Source: Promicromonospora sp042731755 (GTDB taxonomy: Bacteria; Actinomycetota; Actinomycetes; Actinomycetales; Cellulomonadaceae). Taken from it: DNA of 64,000 nucleotides. Shown piece after piece: positions 16,737-24,495 of this stretch. Both the position numbers and the translations under genes were made by a program. Position 1 is the first letter of the stretch. Each line of letters starts with the position of its first letter. Under the pieces are notes generated by a model. That model had not been told where the DNA came from and did no database searches. It saw nothing but the letters and a program-made list of their open reading frames with translations. The stretch lies in assembly GCF_042731755.1 (NCBI RefSeq), contig NZ_JBHWLR010000014.1:62001-126000 (forward strand). Reading direction: 5' to 3'.

Positions 16737-18409
16737 GCCCCCTCCCGCATCGGCACGCGCAGCCCGCCGCGCTCGGCGGCCGCGACGGCGTCGTCGTACC
16801 CGGCGTCGACGTGCCGCAGCACACCCGTCGCAGGGTCGTTCGCGAGGACGCGCGCGAGCTTCTCGGCGGCGAGCGCCGTCCCGTCCGCGACGGACACCTG
16901 CCCGGCGTGGATCGAGCGCCCCATGCCGACGCCGCCGCCGTGGTGGAGCGACACCCACGTGGCGCCCGACGCCGTGTTGACCAGGGCGTTCAGCAGCGGC
17001 CAGTCCGCGATCGCGTCCGAGCCGTCGGCCATCGACTCCGTCTCCCGGTACGGCGAGGCCACGGAGCCGGAGTCCAGGTGGTCGCGCCCGATCGCGAGGG
17101 GCGCGGAGATCTCCCCCGACGCCACGAGCTCGTTGAACCGCAGCCCCGCGACGTCGCGTTCCCCGTGCCCGAGCCAGCAGATGCGCGCGGGCAGCCCCTG
17201 GAACGCGACCCGCTCCTGGGCGGCGCGGATCCAGCGGCCCAGGTGGTCGTCGTCGGGGAACAGGTCGAGGACGGCCTGGTCGGTCACCGCGATGTCCCGC
17301 TCGTCCCCGGACAGCGCCGCCCAGCGGAACGGCCCCTTGCCCTCCGCGAAGAGCGGCCGGATGTAGGCCGGCACGAAGCCCGGGAAGTCGAACGCCCGGC
17401 CGTAGCCGCCCTGGCGCGCCTCGTCGCGGATCGAGTTGCCGTAGTCGAACACCTCGGCGCCCGCGTCCTGGAAGCCGACCATGCCCTCGACGTGCCGCGC
17501 CATCGACTCGCGCGCCCGCTCGGTGAACCCGTCGGGGTCCTTCTCCGCGAGGTCGGCCCAGTCCGCCAGCTCCACCCCCGACGGCAGGTAGGAGAGCGGG
17601 TCGTGCGCCGAGGTCTGGTCCGTGACGACGTCGACCTCGACGCCGCGGCGCAGCAGCTCCGGCACGACGTCGGCGGAGTTGCCGACCACGCCCACCGACA
17701 GCGCCCGACGCTCGCGTTTGGCGGCCAGCGCCAGCTCGACCCCCTCGTCCAGCGAGGAGGCGACGACGTCGAGGTACCGCGTCTCGACGCGCCGGTGCAG
17801 GCGGGCCGGGTCGACGTCGACCACGAGGCACACGCCGCCGTTGAGCGTGACGGCCAGGGGCTGGGCCCCGCCCATGCCGCCGCAGCCGCCGGTGAGGGTG
17901 AGCGTCCCGGCCAGCGTGCCGGAGAACCGCTTGGCGGCGACTGCCGCGAACGTCTCGTACGTGCCCTGGAGGATCCCCTGGGTGCCGATGTAGATCCAGG
18001 ACCCGGCCGTCATCTGCCCGTACATGGTCAGGCCGAGCTGCTCCAGCCGGCGGTGCTCGGGCCACGTCGCCCAGTCGCCCACGAGGTTGGAGTTGGCGAT
18101 GAGCACGCGCGGCGCCCACTCGTGCGTGCGCAGCACGCCCACCGGGCGACCGGACTGGACCATCAAGGTCTCGTCCTCGCGCAGGTCAGTCAGGGAGCGG
18201 ACGATCGCGTGGTAGCTCGGCCAGTCGCGCGCCGCCCGGCCGGTGCCGCCGTAGACCACCAGGTCGTCGGGCCGCTCGGCCACCTCGGGGTCGAGGTTGT
18301 TCATCAGCATGCGCAGCGGCGCCTCGGTCTGCCAGCTCCGGGCGGTCAGGGCGGTGCCGCGCGGGGCGCGGACGGGTACGGGGGTCCCCCGGTCGTACGG
18401 CTGGTTCAC
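16733..18409 (-). CDS. hutU: Urocanate hydratase
   Basis: Converts urocanate to 4-imidazolone-5-propionate with a tightly bound NAD+. 558 residues, the family length. Characteristic stretches include MYGQMTAGSWIYIGTQGI, the NAD-binding Gly-rich segment LTGGCGGMGGAQP, the active-site Cys region LPARICWLGHGER and HHGGGVGMGRSIHAGQV near the C-terminus. The start is GTG with AAGGAGACCC upstream. It follows hutH by 40 bases and overlaps the M20 amidohydrolase by four, as part of one leftward operon. Confidence 0.97.
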   Translation of the reverse strand: MNQPYDRGTPVPVRAPRGTALTARSWQTEAPLRMLMNNLDPEVAERPDDLVVYGGTGRAARDWPSYHAIVRSLTDLREDETLMVQSGRPVGVLRTHEWAPRVLIANSNLVGDWATWPEHRRLEQLGLTMYGQMTAGSWIYIGTQGILQGTYETFAAVAAKRFSGTLAGTLTLTGGCGGMGGAQPLAVTLNGGVCLVVDVDPARLHRRVETRYLDVVASSLDEGVELALAAKRERRALSVGVVGNSADVVPELLRRGVEVDVVTDQTSAHDPLSYLPSGVELADWADLAEKDPDGFTERARESMARHVEGMVGFQDAGAEVFDYGNSIRDEARQGGYGRAFDFPGFVPAYIRPLFAEGKGPFRWAALSGDERDIAVTDQAVLDLFPDDDHLGRWIRAAQERVAFQGLPARICWLGHGERDVAGLRFNELVASGEISAPLAIGRDHLDSGSVASPYRETESMADGSDAIADWPLLNALVNTASGATWVSLHHGGGVGMGRSIHAGQVSVADGTALAAEKLARVLANDPATGVLRHVDAGYDDAVAAAERGGLRVPMREGA

Positions 18410-18449
18410 TTGGGTCTCCTTCGGCTCTCGGCTGGGGTGTAGGTGCGGC

Positions 18450-20075
18450 TCAGTGGAGGTGTCCGACGGCGCCCGCGGCCGCCGCCACGACCTCGCCGCC
18501 GGCCACGAGCCCCACCACGTGCTCGATCTCCGGGGCGAGGTAGCGGTCCGGTCCGGGGCCGGGCACGACGGCGCGGACGGCGTCGTGCACCGCTGCCGTA
18601 CCCGCCGCCGGGGCTTCTTCCCGCAGGTCCAGGGCGCGCGCGGCCGTGAGCACCTCGATCGCGAGCACGCGGGTGAGCCCGTCCACGGAGCGGCGCAGCT
18701 TGCGGGCGCCGGCCCAGCCCATCGACACGTGGTCCTCCTGCATGGCGGAGCTCGGGATGGAGTCCACGCTCGCGGGCGCAGCCAGGCGCTTCAGCTCCGA
18801 GACGATCCCGGCGGCCGTGTACTGGGCGATCATGTGCCCGGAGTCGACGCCGGGGTCGTGCGCGAGGAACGCGGGCAGCCCCTCGTTGCGCGCGACGTCG
18901 AGGAACCGGTCGGTGCGCCGCTCGCTCATGCTCGCCAGGTCGGCGGCCGCGATGGCGAGGAAGTCCAGCACGTAGGCCACGGGCGCGCCGTGGAAGTTGC
19001 CGTTCGACTCGAGCCGCCCGTCCGACGTGACGACGGGGTTGTCGATCGCGGAGGCAAGCTCCCGGCCCGCGACCGTGGCGGCGTGGTCCAGGGTGTCGCG
19101 GGCCGCGCCGTGCACCTGGGGCGCGCAGCGCAGGGAGTAGGCGTCCTGCACGCGGGTGCACACGGGGTTTCCGGCGTCGTCCAGCTCGCGGTGGCTCGCC
19201 ATGAGCGGCGACCCCGCCAGGAGGCGGCGCATGTTCGACGCCGACGCCGCCTGCCCGGGGTGCGGGCGCAGGCCGATCAGGTCCTCGGCGAAGGGCGCGT
19301 CCGACCCGAGCAGCGCCTCGACGGACAGGGACGCCGCGACGTCGGCCGTGGTGAGCAGGCGACGCAGGTCGTGGATCGCGAGGCAGAGCATGCCGAGCAT
19401 GCCGTCGGTGCCGTTGATGAGTGCCAGGCCCTCCTTCTCGGCGAGCACGAGCGGCTCGATCCCGGCGTCGGCGAGCGCCCGGGCGGCGTCGACCTCCTCG
19501 CCGTCCACCCGGACACGACCCTCACCCATGGCGGCGAGCGCGACGTGCGCGAGCGGTGCGAGGTCGCCGGAGCAGCCGAGGGACCCGTACTCGTGCACCA
19601 CGGGAGTGATCCCGGCGTCGAGCAGGGCGGCGTAGGTCTGCGCGGTGACGGGACGCGCGCCGGTGTGGCCGGTGACCAGGGTCGCGAGGCGGAGGAGCTG
19701 GAGCGCCCGCACCACCTCGGTCTCGACCTGCGGCCCCGAGCCGGCCGCGTGCGAACGCACGAGGCTGACCTGGAGCTGCGCCCGCATCTCGGCGGGGATG
19801 TGCCGGCGGGCGAGCGCGCCGAAGCCGGTGGAGACGCCGTAGTGCGGCGCGGCGTCGTGGGCGAGGTCGTCGATCACGGCGCGGGTCTGCGCCATGCGGG
19901 CCAGCGCGCTCTCGTGGATCTCGACGGTCGCGCCGTGGCGGGCGACGGCGACGACCTGCTCGACGGTCAGCGGGGTGCCGTCGAGCACGACGTGCCGGGG
20001 CAGGTCGTGCGGGGTTTCCTCGCGGTCGGCCACGCCGGTGGCGGGCGTCGTCGCCGCGTCGTGCAGGGTGCTCAT
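18450..20075 (-). CDS. hutH: Histidine ammonia-lyase
   Basis: Non-oxidative deamination of L-histidine to urocanate, the entry step of the pathway. 541 residues. The cofactor-forming segment reads YGSLGCSGDLAPLAH, so the MIO tripeptide is Cys-Ser-Gly instead of the more common Ala-Ser-Gly. Other signatures are YGVSTGFGALARR near residue 80, QDAYSLRCAPQVHGA and SSAMQEDHVSMGW. It is first in the hut operon and divergent from an IclR-type regulator. The ATG at 20075 is the only start close to the expected length; its ribosome-binding site is weak. Confidence 0.97.
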   Translation of the reverse strand: MSTLHDAATTPATGVADREETPHDLPRHVVLDGTPLTVEQVVAVARHGATVEIHESALARMAQTRAVIDDLAHDAAPHYGVSTGFGALARRHIPAEMRAQLQVSLVRSHAAGSGPQVETEVVRALQLLRLATLVTGHTGARPVTAQTYAALLDAGITPVVHEYGSLGCSGDLAPLAHVALAAMGEGRVRVDGEEVDAARALADAGIEPLVLAEKEGLALINGTDGMLGMLCLAIHDLRRLLTTADVAASLSVEALLGSDAPFAEDLIGLRPHPGQAASASNMRRLLAGSPLMASHRELDDAGNPVCTRVQDAYSLRCAPQVHGAARDTLDHAATVAGRELASAIDNPVVTSDGRLESNGNFHGAPVAYVLDFLAIAAADLASMSERRTDRFLDVARNEGLPAFLAHDPGVDSGHMIAQYTAAGIVSELKRLAAPASVDSIPSSAMQEDHVSMGWAGARKLRRSVDGLTRVLAIEVLTAARALDLREEAPAAGTAAVHDAVRAVVPGPGPDRYLAPEIEHVVGLVAGGEVVAAAAGAVGHLH

Positions 20076-20127
20076 GCGCTCATCGAACCCCGCGGCGGCC
20101 CGGATGGCGCGGGCGGAGGCATCGATA

Positions 20128-20150
20128 GAGTCTGGGATACAAGACGACTC
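20128..20150. promoter_or_regulatory. Inverted repeat in the hutH-iclR divergent promoter
   Basis: GAGTC (20128-20132) and GACTC (20146-20150) form an inverted repeat around 13 bases in the 90-base region between the divergent genes. It is a candidate binding site for the IclR-type regulator, on sequence form and position only. Confidence 0.35.
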
Positions 20151-20165
20151 CCCCGGGAGGAAACA

Positions 20166-20933
20166 GTGGCCGGCAGCAGCGCCGTTCCCGCCGCGCGAAG
20201 CACCGCGCGGCTGCTCTCGTTCCTCGCGGCGCAGCCCGGTCCGGTGCCCGCGGGTGCGATCGCGAACGGCATCGGGGTGCCCCGGTCCAGCGTCTACCAC
20301 CTGCTCTCCGTGCTGGGCGACGAGGGTTTCGTGCGGCACTTCCCCGACGAGCGCCGGTACGGCCTAGGGGTCGCGGCCCTGGGCCTGGGCAGCGCCTACA
20401 CGCGGCAGGCGCCGCTCACCCGGCTGGCGGCGCCCGTCGTCGCCCGCCTGGTGGAGGCCGCGGGCGAGAACGGGCACCTCGCCGTCCTCAACGGCCGGGA
20501 GGTGCTGTACCTGGTGGAGCAGCGCGCGGCGGGGCGCCCGCCCCTGGTGACCGACGTCGACGTCCACCTCCCGAGCCACCTCACCGCCAGCGGCCGGGCG
20601 GTCCTCGCTCTGCTGCCGCCGGCGCAGGTGCGCGCCCTGTACCCCACGCCGGGGTCGTTCACCGACCTGACCGGCGCCGGGCCGCGCACGCTGCGCGAGC
20701 TGCGCGACGTGCTGCGCCTCGCCCGGGCGCGCGGCTTCGCGGTGGAGGACGGCGAGGTGACGACGGGCTTCGCGTCGGTGGCCGCCGCCGTCGTCGACCA
20801 CACGGGCCGCCCAGTCGCGGGACTGGCGATCACGTTCCGCTCGGAGACGTACGACGACGGCGCCCGGGCCGGCCTCGCGGAGCAGGCGACCCGTGCGGCG
20901 CGCGAGGTCAGCCGACGGCTGGGGGCGCGGTGA
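20166..20933 (+). CDS. IclR-family regulator, probable hut regulator
   Basis: 255-residue regulator with an N-terminal winged helix (STARLLSFLAAQPGPVPAGAIANGIGVPRSSVYHLLSVL as successive helices) and a C-terminal effector domain (LPSHLTASGRAVLALL; GFAVEDGEVTTGFASVAAAV), the standard IclR layout. The GTG at 20166 has GGGAGG upstream; the same frame continues far upstream only as a shadow of hutH. Being divergent from hutH it most likely responds to histidine or urocanate, but the ligand is inference. Confidence 0.9.
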   Translation: MAGSSAVPAARSTARLLSFLAAQPGPVPAGAIANGIGVPRSSVYHLLSVLGDEGFVRHFPDERRYGLGVAALGLGSAYTRQAPLTRLAAPVVARLVEAAGENGHLAVLNGREVLYLVEQRAAGRPPLVTDVDVHLPSHLTASGRAVLALLPPAQVRALYPTPGSFTDLTGAGPRTLRELRDVLRLARARGFAVEDGEVTTGFASVAAAVVDHTGRPVAGLAITFRSETYDDGARAGLAEQATRAAREVSRRLGAR

Positions 20934-20941
20934 ATTTGGTA

Positions 20942-20962
20942 ACGTAGTAGATTCAACTACGT
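20942..20962. promoter_or_regulatory. Operator-like inverted repeat over the toxin-antitoxin start
   Basis: Perfect inverted repeat ACGTAGT (20942-20948) and ACTACGT (20956-20962) with a 7-base spacer. It includes TAGATT, a -10-like sequence seven bases before the GTG at 20961, which suggests a leaderless transcript whose promoter would be blocked by a bound repressor. Confidence 0.6.
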
Positions 20963-21350
20963 GAACACCGAAGGGCATCCGCCCGAAGCGCCCGACTGGA
21001 AGCACCGCGCGGACTACATCCGCACCAGATCGACGCGTAAGGAGTCTGCCGGGGAGACGAACATCGAGCCCGAATGGGCCGACGAGGCGTTCGCGGACCC
21101 GGCGGCCGTGATCTTCTCGCCGGACCCGGCCGCGAAGAAGGGCCTGTCGGACAGGACGATCGGCTGGTCGGAGACTGCCGGAATCCTCGTCACGGTCATC
21201 ACGGTGCGCGAAGGTGACAAGCTCTGGGGCGCCAACGCGTGGAAGTCGAACGACGCCGACCAGCGCCACTACGAGCGCGCGGCTTCACTCGCTGAGCCCA
21301 CTCCGGTTCGGCGGGAGCAGGACGAGCAGGAGGAAGAACCCGATGAGTGA
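20961..21350 (+). CDS. BrnT-like toxin candidate
   Basis: 129-residue protein. The core IEPEWADEAFADPAAVIFSPDP, SDRTIGWSETAGILVTVITVREGDKLWGANAW and RHYERA resembles actinobacterial proteins annotated as BrnT-like or DUF-type toxins: a helix, a 'past-present' beta sheet and a terminal Arg-rich helix. An acidic tail (EQDEQEEEPDE) follows. The GTG start has no Shine-Dalgarno sequence and sits inside an inverted repeat. The downstream gene overlaps its last eight bases, the usual geometry of a type II module. Toxin activity is inferred from family resemblance and layout. Confidence 0.6.
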   Translation: MNTEGHPPEAPDWKHRADYIRTRSTRKESAGETNIEPEWADEAFADPAAVIFSPDPAAKKGLSDRTIGWSETAGILVTVITVREGDKLWGANAWKSNDADQRHYERAASLAEPTPVRREQDEQEEEPDE

Positions 21351-21678
21351 GAACCCGAACATCGAAGATCTGCTGACCGAGGTCGCGGAGGAGTCCGAGA
21401 CCCAGCGGCACGACTCGCTGCCCGAGGACGCCGTCGGCCGACGGCGCGGTGACGCCCCGGCGCCTCGGGTGCTGTCGGTGCGGCTGACCGATGACCAGTA
21501 CCGACGACTCGCCGCCATGGCCGCCGACCGAGACCTGCCCGTGTCGACGATGGCCCGCCTGGCCATCCTCGAGCAGCTCGACCAGGCCGCCCAGCCCGCC
21601 TCGGGCCCGATCGATCTGACCACCGTCACCGCCGCACTGCGCGAGGTCATCCGCCCCGAGTTCCTCAAGGCCGGCTGA
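21343..21678 (+). CDS. Ribbon-helix-helix-like antitoxin candidate
   Basis: 111-residue acidic protein. Residues 45-80 (PRVLSVRLTDDQYRRLAAMA followed by ADRDLPVSTMARLAILEQL) look like a ribbon-helix-helix DNA-binding fold: one strand and two helices, as in MetJ/Arc-type antitoxins. The flanks are disordered and acidic, suitable for toxin neutralisation. The ATG overlaps the upstream stop by eight bases, so the pair is translationally coupled. It probably binds the inverted repeat at 20942-20962. Confidence 0.65.
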   Translation: MSENPNIEDLLTEVAEESETQRHDSLPEDAVGRRRGDAPAPRVLSVRLTDDQYRRLAAMAADRDLPVSTMARLAILEQLDQAAQPASGPIDLTTVTAALREVIRPEFLKAG

Positions 21679-21738
21679 GCCTCGGGGCGCGGTGATCTAC
21701 GTCTCACCGGGGGCCGTCGGAGGGCTCCCCGCGCTCCT

Positions 21739-21800
21739 CTTCGAGGCCAGAGTTTCTCCGCTTTCGGGCCGCTGAAGGAGGAGAAACTCTGACCTCGAAG
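21739..21800. repeat. Palindrome family B, copy 3
   Basis: Left arm CTTCGAGGCCAGAGTTTCTCC, shown here as starting at 21739, pairs with the right arm ending GACCTCGAAG at 21800 with one mismatch over the first 21 positions. It is diverged from copies 1 and 2 in compensating positions, so the hairpin is kept while the bases change. It follows the antitoxin gene. Confidence 0.8.
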
Positions 21801-21912
21801 AAGACCCGCTGAACTGCGACTATCCGTACCTCACTGGCGAAGCGGACGACCGCCGTCGACCCCCTAGAGTGGACATCACGCCCCCTTCCGCTGCCGTCCA
21901 GGGAGATGTCTC

Positions 21913-23085
21913 GTGAGTTCACAGCCGTCCGAGTTCCGACTGCTCGTCACCGGTGGCGGGACCGGCGGCCACACGTATCCGGCACTCACGACACTGCGCG
22001 CGCTGCAGTCCCGGCTGGCCGAGTCGGGCACCGCCGTCAGCGTCCTGTGGGCGGGCACCGCCGACGGGCTGGAGGCCCGGGTCACGGCGTCCGAGGGCAT
22101 CCGGTTCCTGCCGGTCGCGACGGGCAAGCTGCGCCGGTCGGCCAACCCGCTGGGCATGCTGTCGGCCAGCAACATGAAGGACATGGCGCGGGTGCCGCTC
22201 GGCGTCGCGCAGGCCCGATCGATCGTCGCCGACTTCAAGCCGGACGTCATCCTGTCGACCGGCGGCTACGTCGCCGTCCCGGTCGGCATCGCGGCGGGCC
22301 TGGTCCGGCGTCCGCTCGTGGTGCACGAGCAGACCGTGCGGCTCGGGCTGGCCAACCGCCTGCTGGCCAAGCGGGCGACGCGCGTCGCCGTGTCGTCGCC
22401 GTCCACCCTGGAGCTCCTGCCCGACGCCGTGCGCGAGCGGGCGGTCGTGACCGGCAACCCGGTGCGCGCCGAGGTGCTGACCGGCGAGCCGCTCAAGGCC
22501 GTCGACGCGCTGGGCCTCGACTCGTTCGACCCCGACCTGCCCGTCCTGTACGTCACGGGCGGCGCGCAGGGGTCGGTGCAGATCAACGAGCTGGTCGCCG
22601 AGACGCTGCCCTGGATGCTCCAGCGGGCGAACGTGATCCACCAGTGCGGGCCGAACAACCTGAAGGAGATGTTCGAGCGCACCGCCACGCTCCCGGCGGA
22701 GCTGGCCGCCCGGTACCGCGTGCTCGGGTTCGTCGGGGCGGAGCTGCCGGACGTCCTCGCCCTGGCCGACGTCGTCATCTCCCGCAGCGGGGCCGGGACC
22801 ATCGCCGAGCTGACGGCGCTGGGCAAGCCCGCGGTGCTGATCCCGCTGGCGTCGTCCGCCGGGAACGAGCAGGCGCACAACGCCCGCCGGCTGCAGGACC
22901 TGGGCGCGGCCGTCGCCCTGGAGGGCGACCTCACGTTCTCGGACCTCCGCGGGGCGCTGGCCGGGCTCCTGGACGACGCCGGACGGCGCGAGCGCATGGC
23001 CGACGCCGCCCGCAAGAACGGGGTGCCCGACGCCGCCGAGCGGCTCGTGGACCTGCTGCTGGAGGTCGCAGGCCCGCGGAGGTGA
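21913..23085 (+). CDS. MurG-like glycosyltransferase (GT28)
   Basis: 390-residue glycosyltransferase with the two-domain GT-B fold of MurG, which adds GlcNAc to lipid I. N-terminal motif LLVTGGGTGGHTYPALT, then the HEQTVRLGLANRLLAKRA segment, and the C-terminal donor site VISRSGAGTIAELTALGKPAVLIPL with GNEQAHNARRL. The GTG start is preceded by AGGGAG. It is outside any cell-division (dcw) cluster: neighbours are a toxin-antitoxin pair and a MarR gene. It may be a second MurG paralogue or a transferase for a special glycolipid; acceptor unknown. Confidence 0.85.
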   Translation: MSSQPSEFRLLVTGGGTGGHTYPALTTLRALQSRLAESGTAVSVLWAGTADGLEARVTASEGIRFLPVATGKLRRSANPLGMLSASNMKDMARVPLGVAQARSIVADFKPDVILSTGGYVAVPVGIAAGLVRRPLVVHEQTVRLGLANRLLAKRATRVAVSSPSTLELLPDAVRERAVVTGNPVRAEVLTGEPLKAVDALGLDSFDPDLPVLYVTGGAQGSVQINELVAETLPWMLQRANVIHQCGPNNLKEMFERTATLPAELAARYRVLGFVGAELPDVLALADVVISRSGAGTIAELTALGKPAVLIPLASSAGNEQAHNARRLQDLGAAVALEGDLTFSDLRGALAGLLDDAGRRERMADAARKNGVPDAAERLVDLLLEVAGPRR

Positions 23086-23092
23086 GCGGACG

Positions 23093-23545
23093 CTAGCCTG
23101 CGGCGCCGTCCAGAGCGGCCTGGTCGTCCCGCGCCGCGAGCGCCTTTGCCAGCAGACCGGCCAGCTCCCGCAGGTCGTCGGCGTCCAGGCCGGCGAACGG
23201 GGTCCGGTCCAGCGTCCCGGCGATGATCTCGGTGCGCACGCGCCGGCCCTCCGCGGTCAGGACGACGACGCGCGACCGGCGGTCGTGCGGGTCCGTGGCG
23301 CGCTCGACCAGGCCCCGCTCGACGAGCTGGTTGGTCACGAAGCTCAGGTTCGGCGCGTTGCAGTGCAGGCGCTCGCTCATCACCTTCATCGACGGCGGCG
23401 CCTCTTCCGGGTCGATGACCCACAGCGCCTGCGCCGTCTGGAGCGTGAGCCGGTGCCGCGCGACGACGTCGGCCGCCCGGTCGCCCGTGAGCATGAAGAG
23501 CTCGTGGTTCGCCCGGACGACGGCTTCGAGATCGGTCTGGCTCAT
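23093..23545 (-). CDS. MarR-family transcriptional regulator
   Basis: 150-residue winged-helix repressor. The recognition helix region is MKVMSERLHCNAPNLSFVTNQLVERGLVER followed by the wing ATDPHDRRSRVVVLTAEGRR, with the conserved Asp-Arg pair. A Cys in the recognition region (HCNAPN) could be redox-sensitive, but that is speculative. It is divergent from an SDR gene and two copies of a 13-base palindrome lie between them. It converges on the murG-like gene, ending seven bases after it. Confidence 0.92.
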   Translation of the reverse strand: MSQTDLEAVVRANHELFMLTGDRAADVVARHRLTLQTAQALWVIDPEEAPPSMKVMSERLHCNAPNLSFVTNQLVERGLVERATDPHDRRSRVVVLTAEGRRVRTEIIAGTLDRTPFAGLDADDLRELAGLLAKALAARDDQAALDGAAG

Positions 23546-23567
23546 CCGGCGATCCTAGCCGTATTAG

Positions 23568-23580
23568 TTCGAGACTCGAA
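23568..23580. promoter_or_regulatory. MarR operator candidate 1
   Basis: TTCGAGACTCGAA, a 13-base palindrome apart from its centre, repeated identically at 23601. The two copies are 33 bases apart, about three helical turns, between the divergent marR and SDR genes. Confidence 0.75.
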
Positions 23581-23600
23581 GGTGTTAGGGTCCGAACTAC

Positions 23601-23613
23601 TTCGAGACTCGAA
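23601..23613. promoter_or_regulatory. MarR operator candidate 2
   Basis: Second identical TTCGAGACTCGAA. It is 23 bases before the SDR start, where binding would block transcription or translation initiation. Confidence 0.75.
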
Positions 23614-23636
23614 GCATCTACGGACGAAGGCGGACC

Positions 23637-24452
23637 ATGTACAGCTACCGCGGCACCACCACCCTCGTGACCGGCGCCTCCCGCGGGCTCGGCACGGCCT
23701 ACGCCACCGAGCTCGCCCGGCGCGGCTCGGACCTCGTGCTCGTCGCGCGCTCGGCCCCTGAGCTCGACGCGCTGGCCGCCCGGATCCGCGCCGCGCACGA
23801 CGTCGCGGTGACCACCCGCGCGGCGGACCTGACGGACCCCGACCAGGTCGCCGCCCTCCTGCGCGACCTCGACCCGGCCTCGGTCCCGGTCGACCTGCTG
23901 GTCAACAACGCGGGCATGGGCCCGGCGGGCCCCTTCCTGGACCGCCCGCTGGAGCCCCAGCAGACGGCGGTGGACCTCAACGTCACCGCCCTCATGGCGC
24001 TGACCCACGGGTTCGGCACCCCGATGGCGGCCCGGGGCCGCGGCGGCATCATCAACGTCGCCTCGACGGCGGCCTTCCAGCCGATGCCCTACCAGGCCGC
24101 CTACGCCGCGACCAAGGCGTTCGTCCTGTCGTTCACCGAGGCGGTAGCGGAGGAGCTGCGCGGTACGGGCGTCCGCGTGATGGCAGCGCACCCCGGCGGG
24201 ACGGCCACCGCGTTCTTCGCGGGCACCACCCACACCGTCGACCAGCGGCTCCTCGACTCCGCCGACGACGTGGCCCGCCGGACCCTCGACGACTTCGCCC
24301 GGGGCAGGAGCGTGTCGTACCCGGGGCGACGGCTGAACCAGGTCGGGTCCTGGCTCCCGCGGTTCCTTCCGCGCACCGTGACCTCGCGGATCACCGGGAA
24401 GCTCAACCGCACCCGGGGGCTCGACGCCGTCCGCACGGTGCCCGCCGCCTGA
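23637..24452 (+). CDS. Short-chain dehydrogenase/reductase
   Basis: 271-residue NAD(P)-dependent oxidoreductase of the classical SDR family. Cofactor motif TLVTGASRGLGTAYATELA, NNAG motif in LLVNNAGMGP, catalytic Ser in INVASTAAF and the YxxxK pair in YQAAYAATKAFVLSF. A basic C-terminal tail (LPRTVTSRITGKLNRTRG) resembles membrane-proximal SDRs acting on lipids. The gene is divergent from marR with two operator-like palindromes, so it is probably the repressor's main target. Substrate unknown. Confidence 0.92.
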   Translation: MYSYRGTTTLVTGASRGLGTAYATELARRGSDLVLVARSAPELDALAARIRAAHDVAVTTRAADLTDPDQVAALLRDLDPASVPVDLLVNNAGMGPAGPFLDRPLEPQQTAVDLNVTALMALTHGFGTPMAARGRGGIINVASTAAFQPMPYQAAYAATKAFVLSFTEAVAEELRGTGVRVMAAHPGGTATAFFAGTTHTVDQRLLDSADDVARRTLDDFARGRSVSYPGRRLNQVGSWLPRFLPRTVTSRITGKLNRTRGLDAVRTVPAA

Positions 24453-24495
24453 CGGCGCCCATCGCGCGGACCAGGCCGAACACGCGCGCGGCCGG

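Noticed and set aside
16737..18119. N-terminal extension of the M20 amidohydrolase into the hutU region
   Set aside because: The frame continues but only as a shadow of hutU; the GTG overlapping the hutU stop with a good ribosome-binding site is the credible start.
18297..20165. Upstream part of a long + strand frame ending in the IclR gene
   Set aside because: Antisense to hutU and hutH; the IclR protein has normal length when started at 20166.
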